NCBI GenBank assembly: GCA_944323475.1 | Contig: CALUSQ010000008.1 | Span: 1 to 64,000 of the forward strand | Length of the DNA: 64,000 bases | Origin: Candidatus Gastranaerophilales bacterium | Lineage (GTDB): Bacteria > Cyanobacteriota > Vampirovibrionia > Gastranaerophilales > Gastranaerophilaceae | Direction of reading: 5' to 3' | Part shown: positions 17,835 through 27,767 of the stretch, one piece after another | How positions within the stretch are numbered: the stretch's first letter is position 1 | Layout: each line of letters opens with the position of its first letter | Position numbers and translations under genes: made by a program | Notes under the pieces: generated by a model | Seen by the model: the letters and a program-made list of their open reading frames with translations, nothing else | Database searches by the model: none | Told to the model about the DNA's origin: nothing

Positions 17835-19037
17835 TTATGACAATTGGTATGATTGGAATAATGGCAAATATAGTGCCAATGCCAAGAACATTACTATACT
17901 ACCGATTACAATCAACATCAGTGGTTCAATCATTTTTGTTAATGCATCAATGATATCATCAAGTTTTTTGTCTAGGAATATTACTGATTGATGAAGCAGT
18001 TCACCTAATTTACCTGTTTGTTCACCTGTCGCAATCATAAATAAAACCATAGAAGGCATAATATTGGAGCCTCTAAGTGCAGTTGACAAGTGTGTCCCTT
18101 GTTGTACTTTATTTATTGCTTCTGTGATTCTTGTTCTTATTGTTTTATTATCAATTGTCAAATTACCAAGATGTAAACAATCGACAATAGGTATACCTGC
18201 TTCATATGCTACGAACATTACTGTTATAAAGTTTGAAAAGTTTGCATATTTTAGCATATCTCCAATCAATGGAACTTTTAAGAAAAAGTCATCTAAAATT
18301 CTTCTTGAAGTTGGGTTTTTAAATGCCATATAAATAAGACCACCTATAATAAACGGAGATATTAAAGTAAGTGCCCAATATTCTTTTAAAAATTCACCTA
18401 AATCTATACAAATCTGTGTAAAAATTGGTAGTTGAGCCCCAGATTGATCAAACATTTCTTTAAATGCAGGAAATACAAACATCAACATAACTGTAACTAC
18501 TATAATAGCAAGTAATATAACGAAACAAGGATATATCAATGTTCCAATAACTCTACCTTTAATGGCTGCTTGTTTTTTTAGAAGTTCGGATAAACGATCA
18601 AGTGTTTTTTCCATTTCACCGGAATCTTCACCAGCCTTGGTAAGACCTACATATATACTTCCAAAAATTTCTTGATATTTGGCTACTGTATCAGCAAATG
18701 TTGCACCAGCAATAACTTGTTTTCTTATTTCTCTTGCCAGTAATCTGATACGAGAAGAAACAGCATCTTTTTCTAAAAATACCAGACCTTCGATAATTGG
18801 AACACCTGTAGAAATAAGTGTTTTAAATGTACCTGTAAAGTCAATTAATTCCTGTAAAGACAAAGGACTAAGTCTTACTTTTGGTGCAGAAACTTTTTGT
18901 GAATCTTCAAAAACTTTTGTTGGTATTAATCCCAAATTTCTGATTGCTTCACGAGCAGCTTTAACATCATCGGCTTCGATTTTACCGTTGACGACTTCTG
19001 ACTGGTTTCTTAATGCTATGTAGTTAAATATTGTCAT
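17835..19037 (-). CDS. pilC: Type IV pilus/type II secretion inner-membrane platform protein PilC
   Basis: A 400-residue protein of normal PilC/GspF length. It has the two repeated cytoplasmic T2SSF domains (about 70-190 and 270-395) and three transmembrane segments (about 170-192, 220-245, 370-395). Typical motifs are FTGTFKTLISTGVPIIEGL, MFVFPAFKEMF and ATGEQTGKLGELL. It forms the rotating platform on which PilB assembles pilin. It follows pilB by 30 bases in the operon pilP/C-like, pilQ, pilB, pilC. Confidence 0.92.
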   Translation of the reverse strand: MTIFNYIALRNQSEVVNGKIEADDVKAAREAIRNLGLIPTKVFEDSQKVSAPKVRLSPLSLQELIDFTGTFKTLISTGVPIIEGLVFLEKDAVSSRIRLLAREIRKQVIAGATFADTVAKYQEIFGSIYVGLTKAGEDSGEMEKTLDRLSELLKKQAAIKGRVIGTLIYPCFVILLAIIVVTVMLMFVFPAFKEMFDQSGAQLPIFTQICIDLGEFLKEYWALTLISPFIIGGLIYMAFKNPTSRRILDDFFLKVPLIGDMLKYANFSNFITVMFVAYEAGIPIVDCLHLGNLTIDNKTIRTRITEAINKVQQGTHLSTALRGSNIMPSMVLFMIATGEQTGKLGELLHQSVIFLDKKLDDIIDALTKMIEPLMLIVIGSIVMFLALALYLPLFQSYQLS

Positions 19038-19067
19038 TTTTTTAATCTACCTATCTATATCATATAC

Positions 19068-21167
19068 CTATTCCGTGACCGGTCCAAGTACACGTACAAA
19101 TTCACTAATTGTTGTTTCGCCTCTTAATATGTGGCCCAAGCATGAAGTCTGAAGTGTCTTCATTCCCATTCCAACCGCAGCTTCTTCTAGTTCAACATCA
19201 TGAGCTGAGTGTGCAATCATTTTTTTGATTTCTTTATTGATAAGCATTACTTCGTAACAACCCAAACGACCCTTGTATCCTTCGTTGTTACATTCAAAGC
19301 AACCCTTAGGTCTGTATATTGTGCGTTTCATAAATTCTTCTTGTTCTTCAGGTGTTGCTACTACTAATTTGGCTTCTTCTAATGTTGCATGATATGCTTC
19401 TCTACATTTTGGGCATAATCTTCTGACAAGACGTTGTGCTATAATACCTGTTAATGTTGATGAAATCAAGTAATCAGCTGCTCCCATCTGGATTAAACGA
19501 GTGATTGTTGCTGCTGCAGAATTTGTATGAAGTGTGCTTAGTACAAGGTGACCTGTCAAAGCTGCTGCAATAGCTGTTTCTAATGTTTCATAGTCACGAA
19601 TCTCACCAATAAGAATGATATCAGGGTCTTGTCTTAAAATAGCTTTCATACAAGAAGCAAAGGTTATGCCTGCTTTGGGGTTGATTTGTGATTGATTCAA
19701 TCCGTCGATTTTAATTTCAACAGGATCTTCCAAAGTTGTTATATTTACACCTTCATTATTTAAACTTTTTAAAATAGAATATAGTGTCGTTGTTTTACCT
19801 GAACCTGTTGGACCAACAGCAAGAATAATACCATTAGGAGCTGACACCATTTTATTTATTCTTGCCAAATCTTCTTCTGTACCACCAACAATTTTTATAA
19901 TTCTATCTTCAGTTTTTATACTAGCTGCTGGGGCAAGAATACGAATAACCATTTTTTCTTTACCTGCCACAGGTAGTGTGTTGATACGGAAGTCATATGA
20001 TATACCGTTGTATTTAACTGTAAATGTACCGTCTTGTGTTCTTCTGTGTTCAGCAATATTCATTCTTGAAAGAACTTTAAAACGAGCAATTAAAGAAGAT
20101 TCAACTTTGCTTGGCAAATCTAAAACTCTTCTTAAAATACCATCAACTCTGTATCTTACTGTATAGCAATCTAATCTAGGTTCGATATGAATATCAGATG
20201 CTTTCATATCAATTGCATCTGTAATTATTTTTGTTGCAAAATTTGCAACAGAACCTGAGGTGTCTTCTAGTTCTCTTTCAACTTGTTCCCAAAGAGATTC
20301 TTCTACTTCAAATTCTAAAGCTTCTTGCTCTATTTTTCTGATAATCTCTTTAGTCTCTTTTCTTGCTCTACCAAAGTATTTATTAATACAGCTTTTGTAT
20401 TCCATATAGCTCATTAACAATACTCTTGGTCTTAATCCTGTAAGGTATACTACTTCATTCAAAGCTTTTTTATTATCAGGGTTTACCATACCTATATCAA
20501 GAAATCTTCCATCTGATGATATTGGTATAAGTTTATTCTCTTTAATGAAATCTTCCGGTAATATTTTTATTACACTTTCAGGTATGTTTAATTGTGCTGC
20601 TGTAACGTGAGAATAACCTTTTTGATAAGAAAGAGCATCTTTTAATTGATCAACTGTAATAAAACCTAAAGATACTAACATTGAGCCAATAGGTGTATTA
20701 GTCTTTTTACATTGAGTCAATGCTTCAAGCAATTGCTCTTCTGTAATCATTTGTTTTTCAATTAATATTTCACCTATTCTTTTTTTAGGAGCTCCTTCGT
20801 GATGCTCTTCTTGTGGAAATGGAGGTTCAACTTTTTCTTTTGTTGAATCTTGTTCTGATAATTCATTATTATTTTCTATTTCAATCTGGTTTGTTTCTTC
20901 TTTATAATATGTTGAAATATAGTATTTAATAAGATTGTCAAAGTCTTCAGGATCTAGTGCTATAAATTTTAGGGGTTCTTTTGCTTTTGTTTGTATAAAA
21001 TTGCTTAGTTGGGTTTTATCTGTTTTCTCATTTATTACAACAAAGAAAAATCCCGCTTGTTTGTTAACCGGAATAAAATTATTGTTTTCTAAATCTTCTT
21101 TAGTAAAAAGATCTGCAAACTTTGGATTTATATTATTTTTTATCTTATTTACTGTTTCAATATTCAT
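19068..21167 (-). CDS. pilB: Type IV pilus assembly ATPase PilB
   Basis: A 699-residue protein. A MshEN/GspE N-terminal domain spans about 125-270 (RIGEILIEKQMITEEQLLEA). The ATPase domain has Walker A GPTGSGKT at 452-459, Walker B DPDIILIGEIRD at 514-525, a His box (TGHLVLSTLHTNSA) and the four-cysteine zinc site (CPKC...CFEC). These are the hallmarks of PilB/GspE extension ATPases. The first 120 residues are an extra, less conserved domain with an acidic linker. It powers pilus or pseudopilus assembly with PilC. Confidence 0.93.
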   Translation of the reverse strand: MNIETVNKIKNNINPKFADLFTKEDLENNNFIPVNKQAGFFFVVINEKTDKTQLSNFIQTKAKEPLKFIALDPEDFDNLIKYYISTYYKEETNQIEIENNNELSEQDSTKEKVEPPFPQEEHHEGAPKKRIGEILIEKQMITEEQLLEALTQCKKTNTPIGSMLVSLGFITVDQLKDALSYQKGYSHVTAAQLNIPESVIKILPEDFIKENKLIPISSDGRFLDIGMVNPDNKKALNEVVYLTGLRPRVLLMSYMEYKSCINKYFGRARKETKEIIRKIEQEALEFEVEESLWEQVERELEDTSGSVANFATKIITDAIDMKASDIHIEPRLDCYTVRYRVDGILRRVLDLPSKVESSLIARFKVLSRMNIAEHRRTQDGTFTVKYNGISYDFRINTLPVAGKEKMVIRILAPAASIKTEDRIIKIVGGTEEDLARINKMVSAPNGIILAVGPTGSGKTTTLYSILKSLNNEGVNITTLEDPVEIKIDGLNQSQINPKAGITFASCMKAILRQDPDIILIGEIRDYETLETAIAAALTGHLVLSTLHTNSAAATITRLIQMGAADYLISSTLTGIIAQRLVRRLCPKCREAYHATLEEAKLVVATPEEQEEFMKRTIYRPKGCFECNNEGYKGRLGCYEVMLINKEIKKMIAHSAHDVELEEAAVGMGMKTLQTSCLGHILRGETTISEFVRVLGPVTE

Positions 21168-21233
21168 GGGATTTTTACAAATAAGTTATTTTATAACCAG
21201 CCGGTTAAAAATAACCGGCTGATAATTTATAAA

Positions 21234-23195
21234 CTAGAGATTTTCTGTGTCTGAAGCTACATCTTCTGTATCTTTTATGATATGTGGTGTAACCATAATT
21301 ACAAGTTCTGACTTAGTATTTGTCGTTTCTGTATTTCTAAATGCTCCACCAATTACCGGTAAATCTCCTAAAAGAGGGAATTTAGATACTTTTTTATGCT
21401 CTTCTTCTTGAATCATTCCGCCAAGAACTAATGTTTCACCATCTTTTATTCTGACGTTTGACAATTCAAGGTTTCTTCTTTGTAAAAGAACAGCTGCTGT
21501 AATCTCTATATTAGGGTTTGAAATACTTACAGATTTAACGTCTTCTTTCTTGGTTGCATAATTTGGTTTCAAATTAAGTGTTACATATCCATCGGGACTG
21601 ATAAATGGTGTAAGTTCAATAGAAATACCCATATCATCGCCAATTTCATATGTTCTTGTAACACCGGCAATACCACCAATTGTATTTGACATAATTTCTT
21701 CATCTATAGATTTTACATAGTCTGATGTTAGGTCAATTACAGATTTTTTACCATTTGTAACTATAACTTTAGGATTTGCAAGTATACGACCTTTGCCACT
21801 TTCTATTAAATATGTAATACTCCAACCCAGTGTATTTTTACCATGATATCTGTCAAATGTTTTAATCGGATTGCCTTCAGTATCTACTCCGCTTACATAT
21901 GGTCCACCAGTGAAAAACATTGGGTTTGTTGTTTTTAAACCATCTTTTCCATTAAATGATCCTGCAAAAAATGGAGTCATAAGGTTCCAAGTGTTGTTAA
22001 ATGTTCTTGAGCCATCTTCTGAAAGTTCTACAATTTGTACTTCCATATATGCTTGAGGTTGTTTTTTATCATTGGCTTGGATAAAGTTTTTAACCATTTC
22101 AGCTTGATAATCAGAACCACCAGTTATATTTATTGTTCCTTTTTGTGGGAAATATGTAACAGTTAACGCTGTACCTGTCAATGATTTTAATTTATTATTT
22201 TCAACATTGCCTTTCATTGTACAAGCTACTACGCCTTTACCAAGTGCTATATCTTCTTCTGTTGTTGATGAAGATGAGCTATCACTGCTGCTAAGAGAAG
22301 AACTTCCTGCTGAACTACTAGAAGAACCTCCACTGTTTGCAGAAGATGTAGCTCCACCTGTTAGTGTACCACCTGACATTGTTGATGATGAGCTATCACT
22401 GGATTCAGTTGAACCAGCTTTTGATTCACCATCTTTACCTGTTGATGCATTTGGAAAAAGTGATTGACAAATAAGTGTTGCCATTTCTTTAGGCGTAGTA
22501 TGGTTTACTCTAAATGATACTGTTTTGGGGGCAACATCTATTCTTGATACTACTTTTTGTGCCATTTTGTAATCATTCATAGTACCAAATATTACAAGTT
22601 CATTTGTTACGGGATTTGTTACAACAATTTTGTTGTTTGAAAGACCAGGTCTATTAGTTGAAAAAACATTACTGTTCAAAAAGTCAGCAACTTTTGTTGC
22701 ATCAGCATATTTTACAGGAATAGTCATCATATTTTGTTTGCTGATATCAGACTCAAGGCTTGCTGCTTTTGACATTACAATTAATGTTCCATTATCAATT
22801 ACGTATGACAAATCACAAGCTTGCATTATCATTTTGAATGCATCATTTAATGTCACATTAACCAAATCTAACGTAACTTGTCCTTCTACCGAGCTATGAA
22901 AGATAACGTTTAATCCTGCTTTATCTGCTATCATTCTTAATGCAGGTTTTAAATCAGAATCTCTAAGGCTGATACTAATTTTTTGGTTTCCGTTTCTTAA
23001 GTTAACTACACCGGAAAGGTCTATCATATCAGTACCTTTATATTCTGTTCTTAAAACAGGTTTCGAAACCGTTGCTTGCATTTGTGCGTCAGCAACTGTT
23101 GCATATCCCAAGGTCAATGCCATTGCAATAAGTGCTGCACCTGTTAGTACAGTTGCAAATTTACCTTTGCTTGTTTTTGAATTGTCATTAAACAT
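21234..23195 (-). CDS. pilQ: Type IV pilus/type II secretin (PilQ/GspD family)
   Basis: A 653-residue protein with an N-terminal signal/anchor (about 15-36). A secretin/TonB short domain follows (about 65-140, VTLDLVNVTLNDAFKMIMQA), then an N1-type domain (145-225). A serine/glycine linker (about 258-320) precedes the C-terminal secretin barrel (about 380-640, with LGGMIQEEEHKKVSKFPLLG and VIMVTPHII). It forms the outer-membrane gate, so the cell envelope has an outer membrane. The serine-rich linker is unusually long and low-complexity. Confidence 0.9.
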   Translation of the reverse strand: MFNDNSKTSKGKFATVLTGAALIAMALTLGYATVADAQMQATVSKPVLRTEYKGTDMIDLSGVVNLRNGNQKISISLRDSDLKPALRMIADKAGLNVIFHSSVEGQVTLDLVNVTLNDAFKMIMQACDLSYVIDNGTLIVMSKAASLESDISKQNMMTIPVKYADATKVADFLNSNVFSTNRPGLSNNKIVVTNPVTNELVIFGTMNDYKMAQKVVSRIDVAPKTVSFRVNHTTPKEMATLICQSLFPNASTGKDGESKAGSTESSDSSSSTMSGGTLTGGATSSANSGGSSSSSAGSSSLSSSDSSSSSTTEEDIALGKGVVACTMKGNVENNKLKSLTGTALTVTYFPQKGTINITGGSDYQAEMVKNFIQANDKKQPQAYMEVQIVELSEDGSRTFNNTWNLMTPFFAGSFNGKDGLKTTNPMFFTGGPYVSGVDTEGNPIKTFDRYHGKNTLGWSITYLIESGKGRILANPKVIVTNGKKSVIDLTSDYVKSIDEEIMSNTIGGIAGVTRTYEIGDDMGISIELTPFISPDGYVTLNLKPNYATKKEDVKSVSISNPNIEITAAVLLQRRNLELSNVRIKDGETLVLGGMIQEEEHKKVSKFPLLGDLPVIGGAFRNTETTNTKSELVIMVTPHIIKDTEDVASDTENL

Positions 23196-23225
23196 TTATT
23201 GATGACTCCTATTAATTATTTGTAT

Positions 23226-24311
23226 TTAATTATTAAACTGTATTACATTCTTTGATGATTGTGAGTAAGCTCCGCCAAATTGTTTTGACAATGAAGAAAC
23301 AGGATTTAAATTCAATTTTTCTTCAGAGTTTATAGTTTGGCCTGTTGTTACTTCGTATGTATTAGACCCATATTTTACAAGAACTGATTTTCTTGTGATA
23401 TTCAAGATTTTGTATCCCATAACGACATCACCTTTGTGGACAAGCTGTTCTGTTCCGTCAATACTCAAAATTGCCGAAGGCCTAATATTGTCAAACATAA
23501 TACCAGAAAGCTTGAACTCTAACATTTTTTCTGTCATTGGATCTGTTTCAGGTATAACTAGCGGTGGAGCAACCAAGTCAAATTTTGGTTTTAGTGCTCC
23601 TGCGGCTGCTACACCATATGGCAAAAACGGATCTGATCTACCGCCGGATGTGACAGGAATAACTACAGCATTTCCCAGTGATACTCTATTTTCTTTTTTA
23701 GAATCAGCTTTTTTCTTTGCCATAGCTTTTTCGAGTGCAGTCAATGGTTTTTCTTCATTTACAGCTGTTTCTTTAGATGTTTTTGCTTGAGCTTTTTTTA
23801 CACTTGGAACTGTAGTTTGTGTATCTGTATTCAAGTCAACATCGATAGTTGCCATTGTTGTTTCTGCATTTTGTGTTTTATCTTCTTGTGTGGTAGTTAC
23901 CTGAGGTTCTTGGGCTGTATCAGATACTTTGTCATAGAAATAGTCACCCATTTCTTGTTCTGAAACAACATTTTCTGTTGTTGCCATATTTTTCTTATAA
24001 AAAAACATAGCTACAGCTGAAACTAATACAAGGAAAAGAACAACCAAGTATATAGATAATCTTCCATTGTCACCTTGTCTGATTGGAGCTCTATTTTGAA
24101 AATCACTAAATTCTTCTTCTGTATTATCAGGGATTCCAGCTTGAGAAACACTGTTTTCGTCAACATGAGTGTTGGTTGAATCAGTATATGCTGTTTCATC
24201 ATTAGTTACATTATTTTCTTCATCTGCAAAATTTGCATATATGTCCGAATAATCACCAAAACCACCATCGCGGTTGTTGTCGTCCATATTTGGATAACCT
24301 AATATTCCCAT
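23226..24311 (-). CDS. Inner-membrane pilus assembly protein, PilP/GspC-like
   Basis: A 361-residue protein. The acidic cytoplasmic N-terminus (1-80) precedes one transmembrane segment (about 84-106) and a lysine-rich periplasmic linker. The C-terminal domain (about 240-345) contains FKLSGIMFDNIRPSAILSI, VHKGDVVMGYKILNI and SVLVKYGSNTYEV. That pattern is the small beta domain of PilP/GspC proteins that contacts the secretin. It is the first gene of the operon, 31 bases before pilQ, consistent with that pairing. Confidence 0.65.
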   Translation of the reverse strand: MGILGYPNMDDNNRDGGFGDYSDIYANFADEENNVTNDETAYTDSTNTHVDENSVSQAGIPDNTEEEFSDFQNRAPIRQGDNGRLSIYLVVLFLVLVSAVAMFFYKKNMATTENVVSEQEMGDYFYDKVSDTAQEPQVTTTQEDKTQNAETTMATIDVDLNTDTQTTVPSVKKAQAKTSKETAVNEEKPLTALEKAMAKKKADSKKENRVSLGNAVVIPVTSGGRSDPFLPYGVAAAGALKPKFDLVAPPLVIPETDPMTEKMLEFKLSGIMFDNIRPSAILSIDGTEQLVHKGDVVMGYKILNITRKSVLVKYGSNTYEVTTGQTINSEEKLNLNPVSSLSKQFGGAYSQSSKNVIQFNN

Positions 24312-24556
24312 TTACACTCTCTTCATACTAATTAGCTAACATTCTTAATGATAATTTATTATAAATCAATTTATGCCTAAACATACAGATAACTGATTTT
24401 AATATAATTCTATTACACTATTTAAATTATGGCAAATCTTAATATTACAAATAATCTAAATGTATTAAAATTATTTGAAAATCTTATATCAATTAAATTT
24501 GTTCACAATTGGTAACATTCCTTTTATATTATTTCAATAAATTTTATAATAACTAC

Positions 24557-26275
24557 ATGAATGATATTACAATTACAGCTCCTATAAAGAAACCACAGGA
24601 TATTGAGGAATTTTTACCTTATGTAAAATGCCGTAATTTTTATGTCTATCATCACAAGTTTTTACCTTCAGGCGGAGGTAGTTTTGAATATGTAAATGAT
24701 TTTATAAAAACAGCTCATGAGAATGATTGTAAAGTTTTTATAAATTTTAAGCACAATATCACAGAAGAAGACCTTATAGAGATTAAAAAGTTTATTTCTT
24801 TTTTAAAGCAGACACAGATTGATGGAATATTTATAAACAGTTTTGCTATTTTAGAGGCAATAAAAACACATACTCTTCCTTTTAAAGTAATAATGGATTC
24901 ATATTTTGATATTCACAATTTATCAGGAATTGACTTTGTGAATATGTTTCACAAGGCTGATCAGGTTATTATTACTGAGGAAATTTATTTAAAAAATATT
25001 GCAAAGATTAAAAAATACAAAAACATTTCTCTGGCTATTGATTCTGACAATTTGCCATGGTGTGCGGAGGATATTAAAAAGCTGAATGCAATTGATTCTG
25101 TTATTATAAAAGGCAAATTTGCTACGTCTGAAGAAATTTTAGATGGTATACAGTTGGTTGAAAATATTTTGGCTAAGCCAAAAGTATTCAAAAATCAAAA
25201 GCTCCCATTCAAACATGTGCGTAAAAGTATTTATCAAACGAATCATTTTTCTGGTGAGATGATGAGTGCACAGGGGTCAAATTTTAAATTTTCACGAAAC
25301 ATTCAAAAATTTGATTGGGAAAATAAAAGGCCACGTCTCAAAGATGGTTTTGATTACAATTCTTTAGCTATTCCACGTATAAATTTAAGGTTGTCTTCTC
25401 TTTCTCAGTTGGATAATTTAAAGAAATTTATTGCCAAAATTGGTTTTAATCCTGTTTACAGTATAGAATATGGAGAAATCCTCAGTACAAGCGATTTGGC
25501 AAAAAGTAGTTTTAATCAAATAATAACAAAGGTAAAGAAGTTTTGTTTTAATAACGGAATAAAACTTCAGTTAAGTACACCAAGAATACTTATTGAGAGA
25601 GATTTTGACCGAGTTTATGAATATGTAAAAAATCTTTGTCTTACAGAGCCTATACCTTCTTCTATAATTATTAATAATATAGGTTATTTTTGGAGTTTTA
25701 TAAATGATGATGAGCTGCATAGAATACCTGTAGAAATCGGGCAGGGGATTAATCTTTTGAACAGTATGTCAATAAAGTGTCTTAATAATCTTCATCCTAT
25801 TCAAACTGTTGATTTTAGCACTTTTAATGACATAAATAATATAAAAAATTGTATAAAGAAAATTAAAAATATTATTCCCGAGAAAAAGCTTACAATCGGT
25901 GGAAATGTTAGAGTTCCGTCTTTGGGTTTGTGTCCTTTAAATAACGACTCTGCGATAGTTTCCAGACTTTCTTGTAAAGCTCCTTGTCATAATGGAAATT
26001 ATGCGCTAAAAGACCCTTCTTTAAAAAAAGTTTTACCTTTTGTTGTTGATGGTTTTTGTAGAATGCATATGTTTCAAGACTATATTCTTCATATGTATGA
26101 ATACATACCTCAACTTGAGAAGATTGGTATAAATGAGTTTGTTATTGATTTATCAGATTTGCCGGCGAAATATGTATCAATTTTGTTGACACATTTGTTC
26201 AATACAATGGCAGGTTTTGAAACGCCAAGTAATAACGATATAAATGAATATTGTATTTTGGGACTTAATCAATGA
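24557..26275 (+). CDS. U32 family peptidase-like protein
   Basis: A 572-residue protein. The first 200 residues resemble the U32 TIM-barrel (ITAPIKKPQDIEEFLPYVKC, GGGSFEYVNDFIKTAHENDC, DGIFINSFAIL). A second barrel-like half follows, and the C-terminus holds a cysteine cluster (LCPLNN, SCKAPCHNG, GFCRMH) like the iron-sulfur ligands of U32 proteins. Members such as UbiU/V, TrhP and RlhA modify tRNA, rRNA or quinones rather than cleave peptides, so an RNA-modification role is possible. I start at ATG 24557; the longer frame begins in the upstream AT-rich region. Confidence 0.7.
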   Translation: MNDITITAPIKKPQDIEEFLPYVKCRNFYVYHHKFLPSGGGSFEYVNDFIKTAHENDCKVFINFKHNITEEDLIEIKKFISFLKQTQIDGIFINSFAILEAIKTHTLPFKVIMDSYFDIHNLSGIDFVNMFHKADQVIITEEIYLKNIAKIKKYKNISLAIDSDNLPWCAEDIKKLNAIDSVIIKGKFATSEEILDGIQLVENILAKPKVFKNQKLPFKHVRKSIYQTNHFSGEMMSAQGSNFKFSRNIQKFDWENKRPRLKDGFDYNSLAIPRINLRLSSLSQLDNLKKFIAKIGFNPVYSIEYGEILSTSDLAKSSFNQIITKVKKFCFNNGIKLQLSTPRILIERDFDRVYEYVKNLCLTEPIPSSIIINNIGYFWSFINDDELHRIPVEIGQGINLLNSMSIKCLNNLHPIQTVDFSTFNDINNIKNCIKKIKNIIPEKKLTIGGNVRVPSLGLCPLNNDSAIVSRLSCKAPCHNGNYALKDPSLKKVLPFVVDGFCRMHMFQDYILHMYEYIPQLEKIGINEFVIDLSDLPAKYVSILLTHLFNTMAGFETPSNNDINEYCILGLNQ

Positions 26276-26276
26276 A

Positions 26277-26342
26277 GGAGCCAAAGATAAATCTTTGGCT
26301 CCACAGCAGAACGTTTAAAAAGTACAATGCGGTCCTGCTGTA
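26277..26342. terminator. Double hairpin between convergent genes
   Basis: GGAGCCAAAGAT/ATCTTTGGCTCC (26277-26302) is a perfect 12-base stem with a minimal loop. A second weaker stem, CAGCAG/CTGCTG (26304-26341), follows. Lying between convergent genes, it likely terminates both. Confidence 0.6.
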
Positions 26343-26345
26343 ATT

Positions 26346-26894
26346 CTATATTTTTGATAATCTTGGACATCCTGCTCCTGTGTATACTGAGATTAGGGCA
26401 ATTCCTGAAAGTAGCATGTTAACACCTATTAGTATGCCTATTGCATAAAGAGCTGTTGACGGTAAACCAAACAGAAGAATAAAAGCAAGTGAGAATTGCA
26501 ATATTCCGGAAACGACACCAACCCACCAGTGTTTGAGTAGTCCTTTGCTTTCAAATGCCATTATCATTGAATTTATACCTTCCAAAACAAAGTAAATACC
26601 GACACCAAGAGTAATCAAAAATAGGTTGAATAAAGGTCTTACTGTTAGGTATGCACCTGTTACAATCATCAAAATAGAAATTATAGAACTGAGCCAAGAT
26701 TTTTCTATTTCATCTCGTCGAATTACAGAACTTATAAGTTTGTATATACCGGCAATAATCAATGCTACACTAATCATAAAACTCAATGCTAAAGTTGAAA
26801 ATTGGGGAAGCACTAGAAGCATCATCCCTAAAATAAGAATAAAAATACCTTCTATCAGGAAAGTATTACAAAATCTTTTTACCATATCTGCCAT
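26346..26894 (-). CDS. HdeD-family (DUF308) membrane protein
   Basis: A 182-residue protein with six hydrophobic segments arranged in three pairs, as in HdeD/DUF308 proteins: LIEGIFILILGMMLLVLPQ, LIIAGIYKLISSVIRR, MIVTGAYLTVRPLFNLFL and LIGVNMLLSGIALISV. E. coli HdeD is linked to acid resistance; most homologues are uncharacterised. It is the last chromosomal gene before the phage-like cluster and points away from it. Confidence 0.75.
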   Translation of the reverse strand: MADMVKRFCNTFLIEGIFILILGMMLLVLPQFSTLALSFMISVALIIAGIYKLISSVIRRDEIEKSWLSSIISILMIVTGAYLTVRPLFNLFLITLGVGIYFVLEGINSMIMAFESKGLLKHWWVGVVSGILQFSLAFILLFGLPSTALYAIGILIGVNMLLSGIALISVYTGAGCPRLSKI

Positions 26895-27048
26895 AATTTT
26901 TAACTCCTTTTCTTTTAATACTTCTTAATGTTAATTGAGTTTTTGAACAGATACATTGTCTAAAACGATAATTTTTATTAATCTTTTGTGCTAATTTTTC
27001 TTTTGTGTAAAGTCTTTTCATTTTGTCAATAGTTTTTGGCAAAAAAAG

Positions 27049-27083
27049 TGTACCCAACAGGGTACAATTTGTGTGCTATATAT
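27049..27083 (+). promoter_or_regulatory. Operator and promoter candidate of the phage-like cluster
   Basis: The inverted repeat TGTACCC-AACA-GGGTACA (27049-27066) overlaps the -35 position of an extended -10 element TGCTATATA (27074-27082). This arrangement suits control by a dimeric regulator. The core matches the repeat at 2142-2155 (TACCC-N4-GGGTA). Confidence 0.5.
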
Positions 27084-27221
27084 GGAAATGTAAGAGGTTT
27101 AAATCAATTTGAAAACAAAAAGTCAAATTCTTTTTGAGCCTACCTTACATAAAAGGGTGAACTATGTATTTAGTTAACCTTTTGGGATATATACTTCAAC
27201 ATTTAATAAGGAGTGAGGATT

Positions 27222-27707
27222 GTGAAATTCTACTGCTGTGGTCTTGTATACAGTACAGAAGACCCTGACACATACTGGTGTATTGATACCTACAATATGA
27301 AACAACCGTCTATTGATATTATTGGTGGTAAAAAAATTGTAAAAGAGATTATTTATGCTCTTATTTGTAAGAAAAACGGATGTTTCAAAGTGGATATTCA
27401 CAGATATTATGATGATTTTGGAGTGTTTAAAGTCTTGGAAACAAGACACTTAAAAGGTAAAGATGCAAGAAAGTTTATGGAAAGTACTAAAGATATGAGA
27501 ATAAGACAACCTCAATGCTGTCCTATAAAAAAGGTTCAGTATTCAAAAAATATTCCTTGGGTTTATGGCAAAACAGTTGATAACAATACTCAGGTAGTCA
27601 GATATATGGATGAATCAGGAAACAGGCATGTTTTTAAAAATCAAAAATGGCATACAGAAATTATTAAATCAAACATAAACACATATACATTTAACTCTCT
27701 AATTTAG
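27222..27707 (+). CDS. First gene of the cluster, unknown basic cysteine-rich protein
   Basis: A 161-residue protein. GTG 27222 is chosen because AAGGAG lies eight bases upstream; a GTG at 27213 would overlap that site. It has seven cysteines (YCCG, YWC, LIC, GCF, QCCP) and a basic middle. No domain is recognised. It is a transcription unit of its own, with an operator-like repeat before it and a strong terminator after it (27715-27746). That makes it a candidate regulator of the cluster, such as an antiterminator or activator, purely by position. A 34-codon frame (27163-27267) with AAAAGGG upstream overlaps its start. Confidence 0.55.
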   Translation: MKFYCCGLVYSTEDPDTYWCIDTYNMKQPSIDIIGGKKIVKEIIYALICKKNGCFKVDIHRYYDDFGVFKVLETRHLKGKDARKFMESTKDMRIRQPQCCPIKKVQYSKNIPWVYGKTVDNNTQVVRYMDESGNRHVFKNQKWHTEIIKSNINTYTFNSLI

Positions 27708-27714
27708 CCTTGTG

Positions 27715-27746
27715 GGGGAGCAGACTCCCGTCTCCCCTTTTTTTTT
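27715..27746 (+). terminator. Strong terminator after the first cluster gene
   Basis: The GC-rich stem GGGGAG..GAC/GTCTCCCC (two-base bulge, TCCC loop) is followed by nine T. The tail-chaperone gene begins 21 bases later with no room for a promoter, so its expression would need read-through or antitermination. Confidence 0.75.
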
Positions 27747-27767
27747 ATTGATGAGAAAGGTAAAAAA

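Noticed and set aside
26866-27057. 63-codon minus-strand frame before the HdeD gene
   Set aside because: It overlaps the HdeD start in another frame and has random composition.
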